Positions 36,374 through 44,430 of a stretch of 64,000 nt of DNA are shown piece by piece (the stretch's first letter is position 1; every line of letters begins with the position of its first letter). A program made the position numbers and the translations under genes. Source of the DNA: Hyphomicrobium_A sp963726795 (GTDB taxonomy: Bacteria > Pseudomonadota > Alphaproteobacteria > Rhizobiales > Hyphomicrobiaceae). The notes under the pieces are model-generated. The model did not search any database, was not told the DNA's origin, and saw only the letters and a program-made list of their open reading frames with translations. Location: positions 124,001 to 188,000 of the forward strand of contig CAVSDD010000006.1 of the NCBI GenBank assembly GCA_963726795.1, given 5' to 3'.

Positions 36374-37591
36374 ATGCCGCAGCCCGAAATCTACGATGTG
36401 GTTGTGGTCGGGGGCGGACCAGCGGGCGCTACAGCGGCCCACGATCTCGCCCGCGCCGGCCGCTCGGTTCTTATGCTCGACCGTGCGGGGCGCATAAAGC
36501 CGTGTGGGGGCGCGGTGCCGCCGACCTTGATTTCCGAGTTCGAGATTCCCGAGCACTTGATCGTCGCCCGTGTCAGCGGCGCGCGGATATTCTCGCCAGC
36601 TTCGCGCCGCGTGGAGATGCCGATCCAGAGCGACGGCTATGTTGGCATGGTCGATCGTGATGTCTTCGACGAATGGTTGCGCGAGCGTGCGCGCTTGGCA
36701 GGCGCCGCGCGGGTCGCCGGAACGTTTAGCCAAATTCTGCGTGACGATGCAGGAACCGCGGAGATCCATTATCGCGGCACGGCGGATAAAGGGGAGGGCG
36801 CGCGGCTCTGCGTGAAAGCGCGCGCGGTCATCGGGGCTGACGGCGCGATTTCCGCCGTTGCGCGCCAGGCCGTGCCCGGCGCTGAGCGCGTCCCCTATGT
36901 TTTTGCGTATCACGAAATCATCCGCACGCGCAGTCTCGCCAACGCCCCCGCGGGCGCGAGCAGCTACGATGCGCAGCGCTGTGACATCTACTATCAGGGC
37001 ACGTTCTCGCCCGACTTCTACGCCTGGGTGTTTCCGCACGGCGAAACTGCCAGCGTCGGCACCGGCAGCGCGCACAAGGGCTTCTCTTTGCGCGGAGCGG
37101 TCGGAGCTTTGCGCGCGAGTGCCGGTTTAGAGGGTACGGAGACAATCCGCCGAGAGGGTGCGCCGATCCCACTACGCCCCCTCAAGAAATGGGACAACGG
37201 TCGTGATGTCGTGCTCGCCGGTGATGCGGCAGGCGTTGTCGCGCCGGCATCGGGCGAAGGCATCTTCTATGCGATGACGGGTGGACGCCTCGCCGCTCAG
37301 GCTGTCGATCAGTATCTCGCAACCGGCGACGTGCGCGCTCTTGCGACGGCGCGCAAGCGCTTCATGCGCACCCACGGGCGCGTGTTCTGGATCCTCAGCA
37401 TCATGCAGCGGTTTTGGTATTCGAGTGACAAGCGCCGCGAGCGTTTTGTGACCATGTGCGCGGATAGGGACGTGCAGCGCCTGACTTGGGAAGCCTACAT
37501 GCATAAGCGGCTCGTCAAGGCCGATCCGATGGCGCACGTGCGCATCTTCTTCAAGGATCTCGCGCATCTGTTCGGACTGGTATCGCCATGA
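36374..37591 (+). CDS. bchP: Geranylgeranyl (bacterio)chlorophyll reductase BchP
   Basis: BchP reduces three double bonds of the geranylgeranyl tail to phytyl. The 405-aa flavoprotein has YDVVVVGGGPAGATAAHDLA at the N-terminus, LDRAGRIKPCGGAVPPTLI, the mid-protein ARAVIGADGAISAVARQAV and the FAD motif DVVLAGDAAGVVAPASGEGI. It lies 4 nt after the PucC-family gene, and its stop overlaps tspO by 4 nt. Confidence 0.96.
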   Translation: MPQPEIYDVVVVGGGPAGATAAHDLARAGRSVLMLDRAGRIKPCGGAVPPTLISEFEIPEHLIVARVSGARIFSPASRRVEMPIQSDGYVGMVDRDVFDEWLRERARLAGAARVAGTFSQILRDDAGTAEIHYRGTADKGEGARLCVKARAVIGADGAISAVARQAVPGAERVPYVFAYHEIIRTRSLANAPAGASSYDAQRCDIYYQGTFSPDFYAWVFPHGETASVGTGSAHKGFSLRGAVGALRASAGLEGTETIRREGAPIPLRPLKKWDNGRDVVLAGDAAGVVAPASGEGIFYAMTGGRLAAQAVDQYLATGDVRALATARKRFMRTHGRVFWILSIMQRFWYSSDKRRERFVTMCADRDVQRLTWEAYMHKRLVKADPMAHVRIFFKDLAHLFGLVSP

Positions 37592-38082
37592 CGGTGTCAG
37601 GCAAATCCAGCTTGTGGTTGCCGGTGCTGGCGGCGGCGGCGGCGGCAATCGTCGTGGCCGTGCTAGGCGCTTCGATGACGGATCTTGGCCCCTGGTACCA
37701 CGACTTAAAGAAGCCGGACTGGCAGCCGCCTGATTGGCTGTTTGGGCCGGCGTGGACCATCATATTTGCGCTCGCTGCAATCTCGGGCGTGACCGCATGG
37801 CGTGCGGCCCGTGACGACGCGCACCGCGAGTGGGTAATCATCCTATTCGCCATCAACGGTGTGCTGAATATTCTGTGGAGTGCGCTGTTCTTCCGGCTGC
37901 ATCGACCCGATTGGGCGCTGGTCGAAGTGCTCTTCTTGTGGCTCTCGATACTTCTGCCGATCGCCGTATTCCTGCGCTTTTCAAAGGCGGCAAGCCTTCT
38001 CCTCGTGCCCTATCTAGTTTGGGTGACGTTTGCCGCTCTGCTGAATTTCGAGGTCGTGCAACTCAACGGAATTGGCGGATGA
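37588..38082 (+). CDS. tspO: TspO/MBR tryptophan-rich sensory protein
   Basis: This 164-aa five-span outer-membrane-type TspO has the family signatures WYHDLKKPDWQPPDWLFGPA, WTIIFALAAISGVTAWRAA, INGVLNILWSALFFRLHRPD and YLVWVTFAALLNFEVVQLN. In Rhodobacter, TspO binds tetrapyrroles and modulates PGC expression by affecting porphyrin flux. The start overlaps the bchP stop and the stop overlaps the next ORF, each by 4 nt, so it is part of the bchG operon. Confidence 0.95.
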   Translation: MTVSGKSSLWLPVLAAAAAAIVVAVLGASMTDLGPWYHDLKKPDWQPPDWLFGPAWTIIFALAAISGVTAWRAARDDAHREWVIILFAINGVLNILWSALFFRLHRPDWALVEVLFLWLSILLPIAVFLRFSKAASLLLVPYLVWVTFAALLNFEVVQLNGIGG

Positions 38083-38357
38083 GCGGGATGGATGCGATCT
38101 TTGCCAATGGGCGGGTCGTCGATTTCATCGTCGCCGTCATGTGCGTCGAGATTGTTGTCCTGTATGTTTACCGCGCCTTAAGCGGACGCGGCCTGCGTCT
38201 GAGCGACGTTGCGATCATGATGTTACCGGGCCTTGCGCTCTTGCTGGCACTGCGAGCGACGCTGGTCGGAGCGGGCCCACAGCAGGTCGCTCTCTGGCTC
38301 GTCGTGGCGCTGTTTGCGCATCTGGCCGATCTTTGGCGACGGCAAAGCCGGTCCTGA
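38079..38357 (+). CDS. Small three-span membrane protein coupled to tspO, function unknown
   Basis: This 92-aa protein begins MSGMDAIFANGRVVDFIVAV. Three hydrophobic stretches are visible (FIVAVMCVEIVVLYVYRAL; VAIMMLPGLALLLALRATLV; VALWLVVALFAHLADLW), ending in a basic tail RRQSRS. The start overlaps the tspO stop by ATGA. I do not recognise a named family. Its membership in the bchG-bchP-tspO operon suggests a membrane role in tetrapyrrole handling. Confidence 0.75.
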   Translation: MSGMDAIFANGRVVDFIVAVMCVEIVVLYVYRALSGRGLRLSDVAIMMLPGLALLLALRATLVGAGPQQVALWLVVALFAHLADLWRRQSRS

Positions 38358-38372
38358 GCGCAGCTGCTCAGC

Positions 38373-39365
38373 TCAATGTTGTTTTTTCGATTTCGGCGGT
38401 GACTCGCGCCGCTCGACCAGCGGCGACACGTCGGGCAAGAACCCGCCGCCATGCTCGGAGAGGAATTCCCACAACGCCGTTCCAGCCGGCAAAAGGTGCT
38501 TTGCTTTAGCGCGCAACAAGTACCATTTGCGCACGATTGGCAGCCCTTTCACCGCCAGGACCGCCATGCGCCCCTGCGTGACTTCGGCTGCAACCGTGTG
38601 GGCGGATATGAACGCGATGCCGAGTCCGGCCATGACCGCCTGCTTGATTGTTTCGTTGGAGCCGAACTCCATACCGAAGCGCGGGCTCAGGTCGGTCTTT
38701 GCAAACATTTGATCGGTGAGAATGCGCGTGCCAGATCCCTTCTCACGCAGCAGGAACGTATCGTTCATCAGCGAGCGCAACGGGATGTGGCGCTTGTGCG
38801 CCAGCCTGTGGTTCGGCTCCGCGATGATAACGTGGGGATGGTCGCCGATGACCTGCTGCTCCAGCTCGATGGTTTTCGGCGGCCGCCCCATGATGACCAT
38901 GTCGAGCTTGAAGTCCGCCAGCGCAGCAATCGTCTCCTCACGGTTGTCGACGTAGAGCTCAAGCCGGATTCCCGGATTATTGCGAGCAAACTCGGCAAGC
39001 GCGAGCGGGGCAAAATACTTGGTCGTGCTGACAACTCCGATTGAAACGCGGCCGCCCTGCAGCCCTTTCAACTGGCGCAGTCGCTCGTCGCATTCATCGA
39101 GGGCGGCACTGACCCGAGCCTCGATATCCAGCATGTAACGGCCCGCGTCGGTCGGTCGCAGACCGAGGTGTGAGCGGTCGAACAACGGGATACCGACACG
39201 CTCCTCGAGCAGCTTGAGCTGCAAGGTGACTGCGGGCGGCGTCACACCCAAGTCGCTGGCGGCCCCGGTTATTTTGCCACTCTTCGCAACTGCAGCAACG
39301 ACGCGGAGCTGCTTCAGGGTCACGTTGCGCAGAAGCGGGGCCGTAAGATTTTCTTTCATCGGCAC
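38373..39365 (-). CDS. cbbR: LysR-type regulator CbbR
   Basis: This 330-aa LysR protein has the winged helix VTLKQLRVVAAVAKSGKITG / AASDLGVTPPAVTLQLKLLE / ERVGIPLFDRSHLGLRPTDA and a substrate domain with RVSIGVVSTTKYFAPLALAE and LDMVIMGRPPKTIELEQQVI, which are characteristic of CbbR. CbbR activates Calvin-cycle operons in response to NADPH or phosphorylated sugars. Recognisable RuBisCO or PRK genes are absent in this window. It is convergent with the tspO operon and divergent from the HAD gene. Confidence 0.88.
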   Translation of the reverse strand: MPMKENLTAPLLRNVTLKQLRVVAAVAKSGKITGAASDLGVTPPAVTLQLKLLEERVGIPLFDRSHLGLRPTDAGRYMLDIEARVSAALDECDERLRQLKGLQGGRVSIGVVSTTKYFAPLALAEFARNNPGIRLELYVDNREETIAALADFKLDMVIMGRPPKTIELEQQVIGDHPHVIIAEPNHRLAHKRHIPLRSLMNDTFLLREKGSGTRILTDQMFAKTDLSPRFGMEFGSNETIKQAVMAGLGIAFISAHTVAAEVTQGRMAVLAVKGLPIVRKWYLLRAKAKHLLPAGTALWEFLSEHGGGFLPDVSPLVERRESPPKSKKQH

Positions 39366-39395
39366 AAAGCTATTTGAAATTCCCTTGTTGGGGCG

Positions 39396-39413
39396 CGTCA
39401 GGTCAACTGGACA
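39396..39413. promoter_or_regulatory. PpsR-like operator between cbbR and the HAD gene
   Basis: On the plus strand CGTCAGGTCAACTGGACA, i.e. TGTCCAGTTGACCTGACG on the minus strand, fits TGT-N12-AC(A) with one mismatch and holds the palindrome GTCAACTGGAC-like core. It lies 30 nt upstream of the cbbR start and 128 nt from the HAD start. Confidence 0.55.
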
Positions 39414-39541
39414 CTTCCAAGCGTAGCTTCATTTGGCACAGTTGTCAGCCGATTGGAGCCGCAGTGCACCGGAAGGCGCGCTGCACCGGTCCGGCCCACG
39501 AGCCGGCTTCGTAAACAAAGACCGCGGCAAACGAGGCAGGC

Positions 39542-40378
39542 ATGACGCTTCAAGCGATTATATTCGGCGTTGACGGTGTGCTGGCGGAGACGCAAGAGGC
39601 GCGCCGCGAAGCCTACAATCAGGTATTCGAGGAAGCCGGGCTCGACTGGCGGTGGGGACGAACGGTTTATGCCGAATTGATTCGCGGCGCCGGCGGAGAC
39701 GATCTGATCGAGCGGTTTTTTGCGTCTCGTCTTCCGGGTCGCTGGCAGACTGACGATCTTGCCTTGCTCACCTCCGTGATGAAGCGCCGCTTTCGACGGG
39801 TCTATCGCGACCGCTTGGAGAGTGGATCGGTGACGCTGAGGGACGGCATCGTTGATTTTCTCGATGCGGCCGTGCGCGACGGCATTCGAATTGCCATTGC
39901 CGGCTGGGAGAGCACTGAGGACGTGATGCTGCTTTTGCGTACCAACCTCGGCTTTCAGGGCGCGGATCGATTCGATGTGATCGCGGCGTCGTCCGCCGCG
40001 CACCATGCCATCCATGCGCAAGTGCTCGAGGAAATGGCACTACCAGCACAAGACTGCCTCGCGGTCGAGAGTTCGCCTTCGGCAGTCAGAGCGGCAAAAG
40101 CAACTGGAATTCCGACCGCCATCACCTGGGGCTGCTATCCGCAGCTGCAGGCGTGCGGCGAAGCTCTGCTCACGGGTGGCGCAAGCGCATCGTTCTCGGG
40201 ACAGAGTTGCGTGCTCGGTAGTTGGGTTGGTCATTCGCCAGATCAGATGCTCGCTCGGGCGAGGGACCTTCATGCGGCGCAAACACGTACCGCGACCGTG
40301 CCGGCCGGCATCCCGACGGCTTGGTCTCTATCAGAGATGGAGCATCGCAATGCTGGTAGCAGATATCTTGAAAATTAA
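39542..40378 (+). CDS. CbbY-like HAD-superfamily protein lacking the catalytic Asp
   Basis: This 278-aa HAD protein is laid out like CbbY phosphatases: LQAIIFGVDGVLAETQEARR at the N-terminus, a helical cap (YNQVFEEAGLDWRWGRTVYA, IRGAGGDDLIERFFASRLPG), then RIAIAGWESTEDVMLLLRTN and CLAVESSPSAVRAAKATGIP. Motif I should read DxDGT; here it is GVDGV, so the nucleophile Asp is Gly and the Thr is Val. Motif II Ser/Thr is replaced (AGW) and motif IV lacks the acidic pair. It is unlikely to be a phosphatase. It is divergent from cbbR, overlaps the next CBS gene by 29 nt, and carries an extra ~45-residue tail. Confidence 0.85.
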   Translation: MTLQAIIFGVDGVLAETQEARREAYNQVFEEAGLDWRWGRTVYAELIRGAGGDDLIERFFASRLPGRWQTDDLALLTSVMKRRFRRVYRDRLESGSVTLRDGIVDFLDAAVRDGIRIAIAGWESTEDVMLLLRTNLGFQGADRFDVIAASSAAHHAIHAQVLEEMALPAQDCLAVESSPSAVRAAKATGIPTAITWGCYPQLQACGEALLTGGASASFSGQSCVLGSWVGHSPDQMLARARDLHAAQTRTATVPAGIPTAWSLSEMEHRNAGSRYLEN

Positions 40379-40784
40379 GGGCGTCGGCGTGAAGTCGGTG
40401 CGGTCCGACGACACCGCGCTTTGCGTGGCAAAGCGCCTGCGCGAGGAGCGCATCGGCGCCATGGTCGTGTCCGACGATGGTCGCTCGCTGGACGGCATCA
40501 TTTCCGAGCGAGACATTGCTTACGGTCTCGCGACGCTTGGCAGCCGGCTCTACGAGGTGCCTGTCGCAGAACTCATGACGAGGGCCGTCATCACCTGCTC
40601 GGCGAGCGATTCCATCGCGGATGTGACGCGGGTCATGACGCAGCGGCGCATCCGGCATCTTCCCGTGCAGGACGGCGAGCAGCTTGCCGGCATCATAAGC
40701 ATCGGTGACGTGTTGAAGCATCGGCTCGACGAGGTGCAACTCGAAGCCAGTGTCCTGCGCGATTACGCCATTGCCCGCCGATAG
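40350..40784 (+). CDS. Two-CBS-domain protein (first of a tandem pair)
   Basis: This 144-aa protein consists of one Bateman module. The first CBS unit reads TALCVAKRLREERIGAMVVS then LDGIISERDIAYGLA. The second reads VITCSASDSIADVTRVMTQR / RIRHLPVQDGEQLAGIISIG / DVLKHRLDE. Such proteins bind adenosine nucleotides and sense energy or redox state. No output domain is present. The ATG at 40350 lies inside the end of the HAD gene (29-nt overlap), so the two are co-translated. A close paralogue follows. Confidence 0.9.
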   Translation: MLVADILKIKGVGVKSVRSDDTALCVAKRLREERIGAMVVSDDGRSLDGIISERDIAYGLATLGSRLYEVPVAELMTRAVITCSASDSIADVTRVMTQRRIRHLPVQDGEQLAGIISIGDVLKHRLDEVQLEASVLRDYAIARR

Positions 40785-40842
40785 AAGCGGTCAAAGCAAA
40801 GACACCAACCAAACTACAAAAACGTTCTATGGGAGGAAACGG

Positions 40843-41292
40843 ATGCAGAGGCGAGTGGCAAGCGTCATTGAGGTTCTTGAAAGCAAGAACTCCCCTGTTG
40901 ATTGGATCAAGCCGAGCGAGACGGTCGGCACGCTTTCACACCGACTGGCGCAGGGCCGGATCGGCGTTATGGTCGTTTCCGAAGACGGGGAAGGTGTTGC
41001 CGGAATAGTCTCTGAGCGTGACGTTGCCTACGGGCTGTCTCGCCACACCAGCGAGCTTCACAGGCTGCCGGTGGAACAGCTTATGACCAAGAAGGTCATA
41101 ACCTGCCGGGCCAGCGACAGTGTGATCGACGTTGCGAAGATTATGCGGGAGCGCCGTATTCGTCACCTTCCGGTGACTGAGAATGGCAAGCTCATCGGCG
41201 TGATCGGCATGCGCGATATCATGATGCAGCGATTGGAGCAGATGGAGCGGACCAGCAAGCTTGTGGGCGGCGTCGTCACCGCGGAGGACTGA
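40843..41292 (+). CDS. Two-CBS-domain protein (second of a tandem pair)
   Basis: This 149-aa paralogue of the preceding gene begins MQRRVASVIEVLESKNSPVD at ATG 40843, 7 nt after GGGAGG. The CBS units are TVGTLSHRLAQGRIGVMVVS with GIVSERDVAYGLSRHT, and VITCRASDSVIDVAKIMRER with RIRHLPVTENGKLIGVIGMR. An in-frame start at 40750 lies inside the previous gene and lacks a site. A tandem duplication origin is likely. Ligand and partner are unknown. Confidence 0.9.
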   Translation: MQRRVASVIEVLESKNSPVDWIKPSETVGTLSHRLAQGRIGVMVVSEDGEGVAGIVSERDVAYGLSRHTSELHRLPVEQLMTKKVITCRASDSVIDVAKIMRERRIRHLPVTENGKLIGVIGMRDIMMQRLEQMERTSKLVGGVVTAED

Positions 41293-41439
41293 AGCGCAGG
41301 TCGATCGTTTGGCCGCTTTTACAGGACTGCAGGCACAAGCTCGTGAACGCCCGTGGGGACCGCCACCCTTCAATCGCTGTTGTCAGATTTACGCGGTGAA
41401 ACCTAGGACCCCGCTCCGCGGCTGTCGAGAGGTGACAAG

Positions 41440-42393
41440 TCAGTCTGGGTTTACTGAGGCCTCACGTGTCTGGCGGTCAGCTGCGAGATAGCGACGATTG
41501 ACCCAGCCGACGTCTGCGCCGTGACGGACCGGGCACCAGCTGCCCCGGCATTCTCCGACGATCTCGATATTGCGTCCCGCGGATGAAACCGCTCCAACAG
41601 CTGAGTTGTCTTCTGACGGTCCGCTGCGCAACGCGAGCTCGTCATCGCTGCGCACTCCGGTGACGTGAAACACTTCGCTTGATCGAGCCGGTCCGCTAAG
41701 CGGCGAAACTGCGGGGCGCGCTTCGATTGGCCCGACCTGCGATGAAGAAGCCGGCGCGGTGGCAGGCTCATAGTGTGGTTCAACCGCAGGGACTGGCCCA
41801 CCAAGCATCGACACCTGTGAATGCTCGATAGGTTTGATCGCGGCGATGACTTCTGTGAACGCGGCAGAAGCGAAATGTACGGAGGGCTCCGGACCAATAT
41901 CTCGTCTATGGACAGGGATCGCAATTGTTTGAACGGTTACGCGCGAAGGAGCGATGCTCGCCGGCGTGGATGCGACCTGCTGGGTGTCGGAAACCGCGAC
42001 GATCGGATCGGCTTCTGTGAGCGTCGCAGTACCGCTTTCGCCGGTTTCCTCGTGCCAGGAGACTTTGCTGCCCTGCCGAAGCAAAACCATGCAGCGGGGT
42101 TTGGCGTCGAACCACCTGAACCACTTCATGCAAAGCTTGTCGCCGTCGGTCCACCACCGGCCCCGGTCCTTTTGAGCGCCCAGCGTTAGCCCCAACGCTC
42201 CCGCGTTGGCGGAAACGATGTGGTCGGAGGAGACTTTAACGGGGATCGAGATGTGAAGCGGCGTATCGATCTCGAGCAAGGTGCCGGGCATCATCGCGTG
42301 CTGGATGTCGTCACCGGTCATGCGAATGGGACCGGCAATTGCGACGCCCGTAACGCACATCGACGTGACGACCAGAATCAAGCGAGCCATCAA
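41440..42393 (-). CDS. Secreted protein with C-terminal bacterial SH3 domain
   Basis: This 317-aa protein has a signal peptide (MMARLILVVTSMCVTGVAIA, cleavage near AIA-GP). An N-terminal domain contains DRGRWWTDGDKLCMKWFRWF and DAKPRCMVLLRQGSKVSW, like a family of periplasmic proteins common in Rhizobiales. A Pro/Ala-rich linker follows (about residues 125-240), then an SH3b domain (SDDELALRSGPSEDNSAVGA ... SWCPVRHGADVGWVNRRYLA). SH3b domains bind cell wall or proteins. It is convergent with the CBS genes and divergent from the lipase. Confidence 0.82.
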   Translation of the reverse strand: MMARLILVVTSMCVTGVAIAGPIRMTGDDIQHAMMPGTLLEIDTPLHISIPVKVSSDHIVSANAGALGLTLGAQKDRGRWWTDGDKLCMKWFRWFDAKPRCMVLLRQGSKVSWHEETGESGTATLTEADPIVAVSDTQQVASTPASIAPSRVTVQTIAIPVHRRDIGPEPSVHFASAAFTEVIAAIKPIEHSQVSMLGGPVPAVEPHYEPATAPASSSQVGPIEARPAVSPLSGPARSSEVFHVTGVRSDDELALRSGPSEDNSAVGAVSSAGRNIEIVGECRGSWCPVRHGADVGWVNRRYLAADRQTREASVNPD

Positions 42394-42695
42394 ACCCCCT
42401 AAGCCATCTCTTATGCTGGTATCTCCGGTCTATAATCCGATAAAGTGGCGAGAAATCGGCCCGATCGCGGCTTCGGGCAGTCCAATCGTCCGGTCTAATC
42501 AGCGGAAGTCTTCAGGACCTAAACGTCGATGGTCTCTCTGAAGTGAGAGGCAAATCCCGTCTGGGCGGTCTCGCTGTTCGACCTTATTCCGGTCGTGGTA
42601 CATCGGGTGCGTAGCTCGTAATGCTCTGTAAAGCGGTCGTTGACGAAGCGTGAGGAGTTGGGCTGGCCGTAAGCGTGTTCCAGCCTGAGGTGGCC
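42394..42695. other. Intergenic region between divergent SH3 and lipase genes
   Basis: 302 nt without a supported gene. It must hold the promoters of both flanking genes. A GAGG site at about 42686 serves the lipase. I see no strong hairpin, repeat or operator. Confidence 0.6.
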
Positions 42696-43871
42696 ATGCT
42701 CAAATCTCTTTTCGCCTCGGCGCTCACTGCGCTCGCAGTAGCCATGCCACTTGGCGCATTCGCTGAGAAGGGAACCAGTCCCAGCGACGTCTCAGGCGCA
42801 GAAATCAGGGCGGCAAAGCCCGGTCACATTCTGCGGGTCTGGCCGCAAATCGGCGGTACGCTGGCTAACGCCAAGGCCTATCGCGTCCTCTATAGGTCGA
42901 CCGGTCTTAACGACGAGCCGATCGTCGTCTCCGGCACAATCTTTTTTCCCTCCGCTCCGGCACCGCGCGGCGGACGCAATGTGGTCGCTTGGGCTCATCC
43001 GACGACGGGCGTCGTGACACGCTGCGCACCAACGCTTCTGCCTGACCTGTCCGGCACCGTCGCAGGCCTCGACGACATGCTGGCGCGCGGCTACGTCATT
43101 GCCGCGACGGACTACGAGGGGCTCGGCGAACCTGGCATGCACCCGTATCTCATCGGGGCAAGCGAAGCGCGCTCCGTGCTGGATTCAGTTCGAGCAGCGC
43201 GCGAACTCCCCGATGCGAAAGCTACCGACCGTTTTGCGGTGTGGGGGCACTCACAAGGCGGTCACGCGTCGCTGTTCACGGGTGAGGAGGCTGCCCTTTA
43301 TGCGCCCGAGCTCAAGCTTGTCGGTGTTGCGGCGGCGGCGCCTGCGACATTGCTCGTCGATCTGTTTGATGCTGATCGGGGGTCAATCGGCGGGAACAGT
43401 CTCACTGCTATGGCCCTCCTGTCGTGGTCGACGATCTATCATCTTTCGCTCGATGGCATTCTGGTCGAGGGAGCGCGCGGCGCATTCGAAGCCGTTGCCA
43501 AAAGCTGCATTCAGTCAATTGCAGAGATGCTCAGGTTGGAAAAGGTAGAGAGGCCCCTGCAACACGGGTTCCTCATTGCGGACCCGACAAAGATTGATAC
43601 ATGGCGCTCGATCATGGAGCGGAACTCGACGGCAGCGCAACCGACCGGCGTTCCTGTCTTCCTGGCGCAGGGAACAGCTGACGTGACCGTACGCCCCAGC
43701 ATCACCGAACGCTTCGCGGACAAGCTGTGCGCCGGTGGCACGCCGGTCGTCATGACCTTGATGAAGGGCGTGTCGCATAGTTTCGCTGCAGAGGACAGCG
43801 CGCACAAAGCCGTCGCGTGGATCGCTGATCGGTTTGCCGGACGCCCTGCGCCAAGCAATTGCAAGCATTGA
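42696..43871 (+). CDS. Secreted alpha/beta-hydrolase lipase (secretory lipase family)
   Basis: From ATG 42696 the product is 391 aa with a signal peptide (MLKSLFASALTALAVAMPLG, cleavage near AFA-EK). Family signatures are YRVLYRSTGLNDEPIVVSGT, VVAWAHPTTGVVTRCAPTL, VIAATDYEGLGEPGMHPYL and the nucleophile elbow VWGHSQGGHAS. The acid and His are in VFLAQGTADVTVRP and KGVSHSFAAED. It resembles secretory lipases that cleave lipid esters outside the cytoplasm. An earlier GTG at 42675 adds seven residues before the signal peptide and was rejected. Confidence 0.88.
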   Translation: MLKSLFASALTALAVAMPLGAFAEKGTSPSDVSGAEIRAAKPGHILRVWPQIGGTLANAKAYRVLYRSTGLNDEPIVVSGTIFFPSAPAPRGGRNVVAWAHPTTGVVTRCAPTLLPDLSGTVAGLDDMLARGYVIAATDYEGLGEPGMHPYLIGASEARSVLDSVRAARELPDAKATDRFAVWGHSQGGHASLFTGEEAALYAPELKLVGVAAAAPATLLVDLFDADRGSIGGNSLTAMALLSWSTIYHLSLDGILVEGARGAFEAVAKSCIQSIAEMLRLEKVERPLQHGFLIADPTKIDTWRSIMERNSTAAQPTGVPVFLAQGTADVTVRPSITERFADKLCAGGTPVVMTLMKGVSHSFAAEDSAHKAVAWIADRFAGRPAPSNCKH

Positions 43872-44034
43872 GGATTGCGATGGATATGCTTCACGGTTTG
43901 TGTCGAAAAGATCGCGTAATCGCTTCAACTCGATAGGGGTGGGCGCGGCAGGAGTGCCATACGGGAACTCCTTGCGACCACCCAAACCTCGTGCATAAGC
44001 TGCAACTAGGTTTGCCATCAGAAGGAAAAAGACG

Positions 44035-44430
44035 ATGCAAAAATTTGGGATTGCGCTGCTTTTGGCTGGCGCGTTGTGCGTGGGAGCGTGCGGACGCTCT
44101 GGAGAAAGTTCCGCTGCGCTGAAGGCGATCGACACCGACAACGATGGCACGATCGATTTGGCAGAGGCTCAAGCCGCCGGTGCCAAAATATTCGCCAAGT
44201 TGAATACCGACGGCGACAAGACGCTTGAGGCTAAGGAGCTAGACGGGCGCCTCGATGCAGCCGCGATCAAAGCGGCCGACCCCGATAACGATGGTTCCAT
44301 CGACGCGAAAGAGTACGAGGCCCTCGTCGCGGAGAAGTTCAAGGCCGCAGATCCTGACAACGATGGAACGCTTGATAAGAAAGAGCTGCATGCTCCCGCC
44401 GGTAAGGAGCTTCTCAAACTCATCTACTGA
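44035..44430 (+). CDS. EF-hand lipoprotein
   Basis: This 131-aa protein has a lipoprotein signal peptide (MQKFGIALLLAGALCVGACG, lipobox VGAC). Four EF-hand-like loops follow: DTDNDGTIDLAE, NTDGDKTLEAKE, DPDNDGSIDAKE and DPDNDGTLDKKE. All have canonical D-x-D-x-D/K-G spacing, although the second is weakest (K in place of G). It likely binds calcium in the periplasm. An AAGGA site precedes the ATG. It is convergent with araC with no gap. Confidence 0.88.
   Translation: MQKFGIALLLAGALCVGACGRSGESSAALKAIDTDNDGTIDLAEAQAAGAKIFAKLNTDGDKTLEAKELDGRLDAAAIKAADPDNDGSIDAKEYEALVAEKFKAADPDNDGTLDKKELHAPAGKELLKLIY

Noticed and set aside
38373..41292. A Calvin-cycle operon
   Set aside because: Only cbbR and a CbbY-like gene are present; no RuBisCO, PRK or aldolase gene is in the window.
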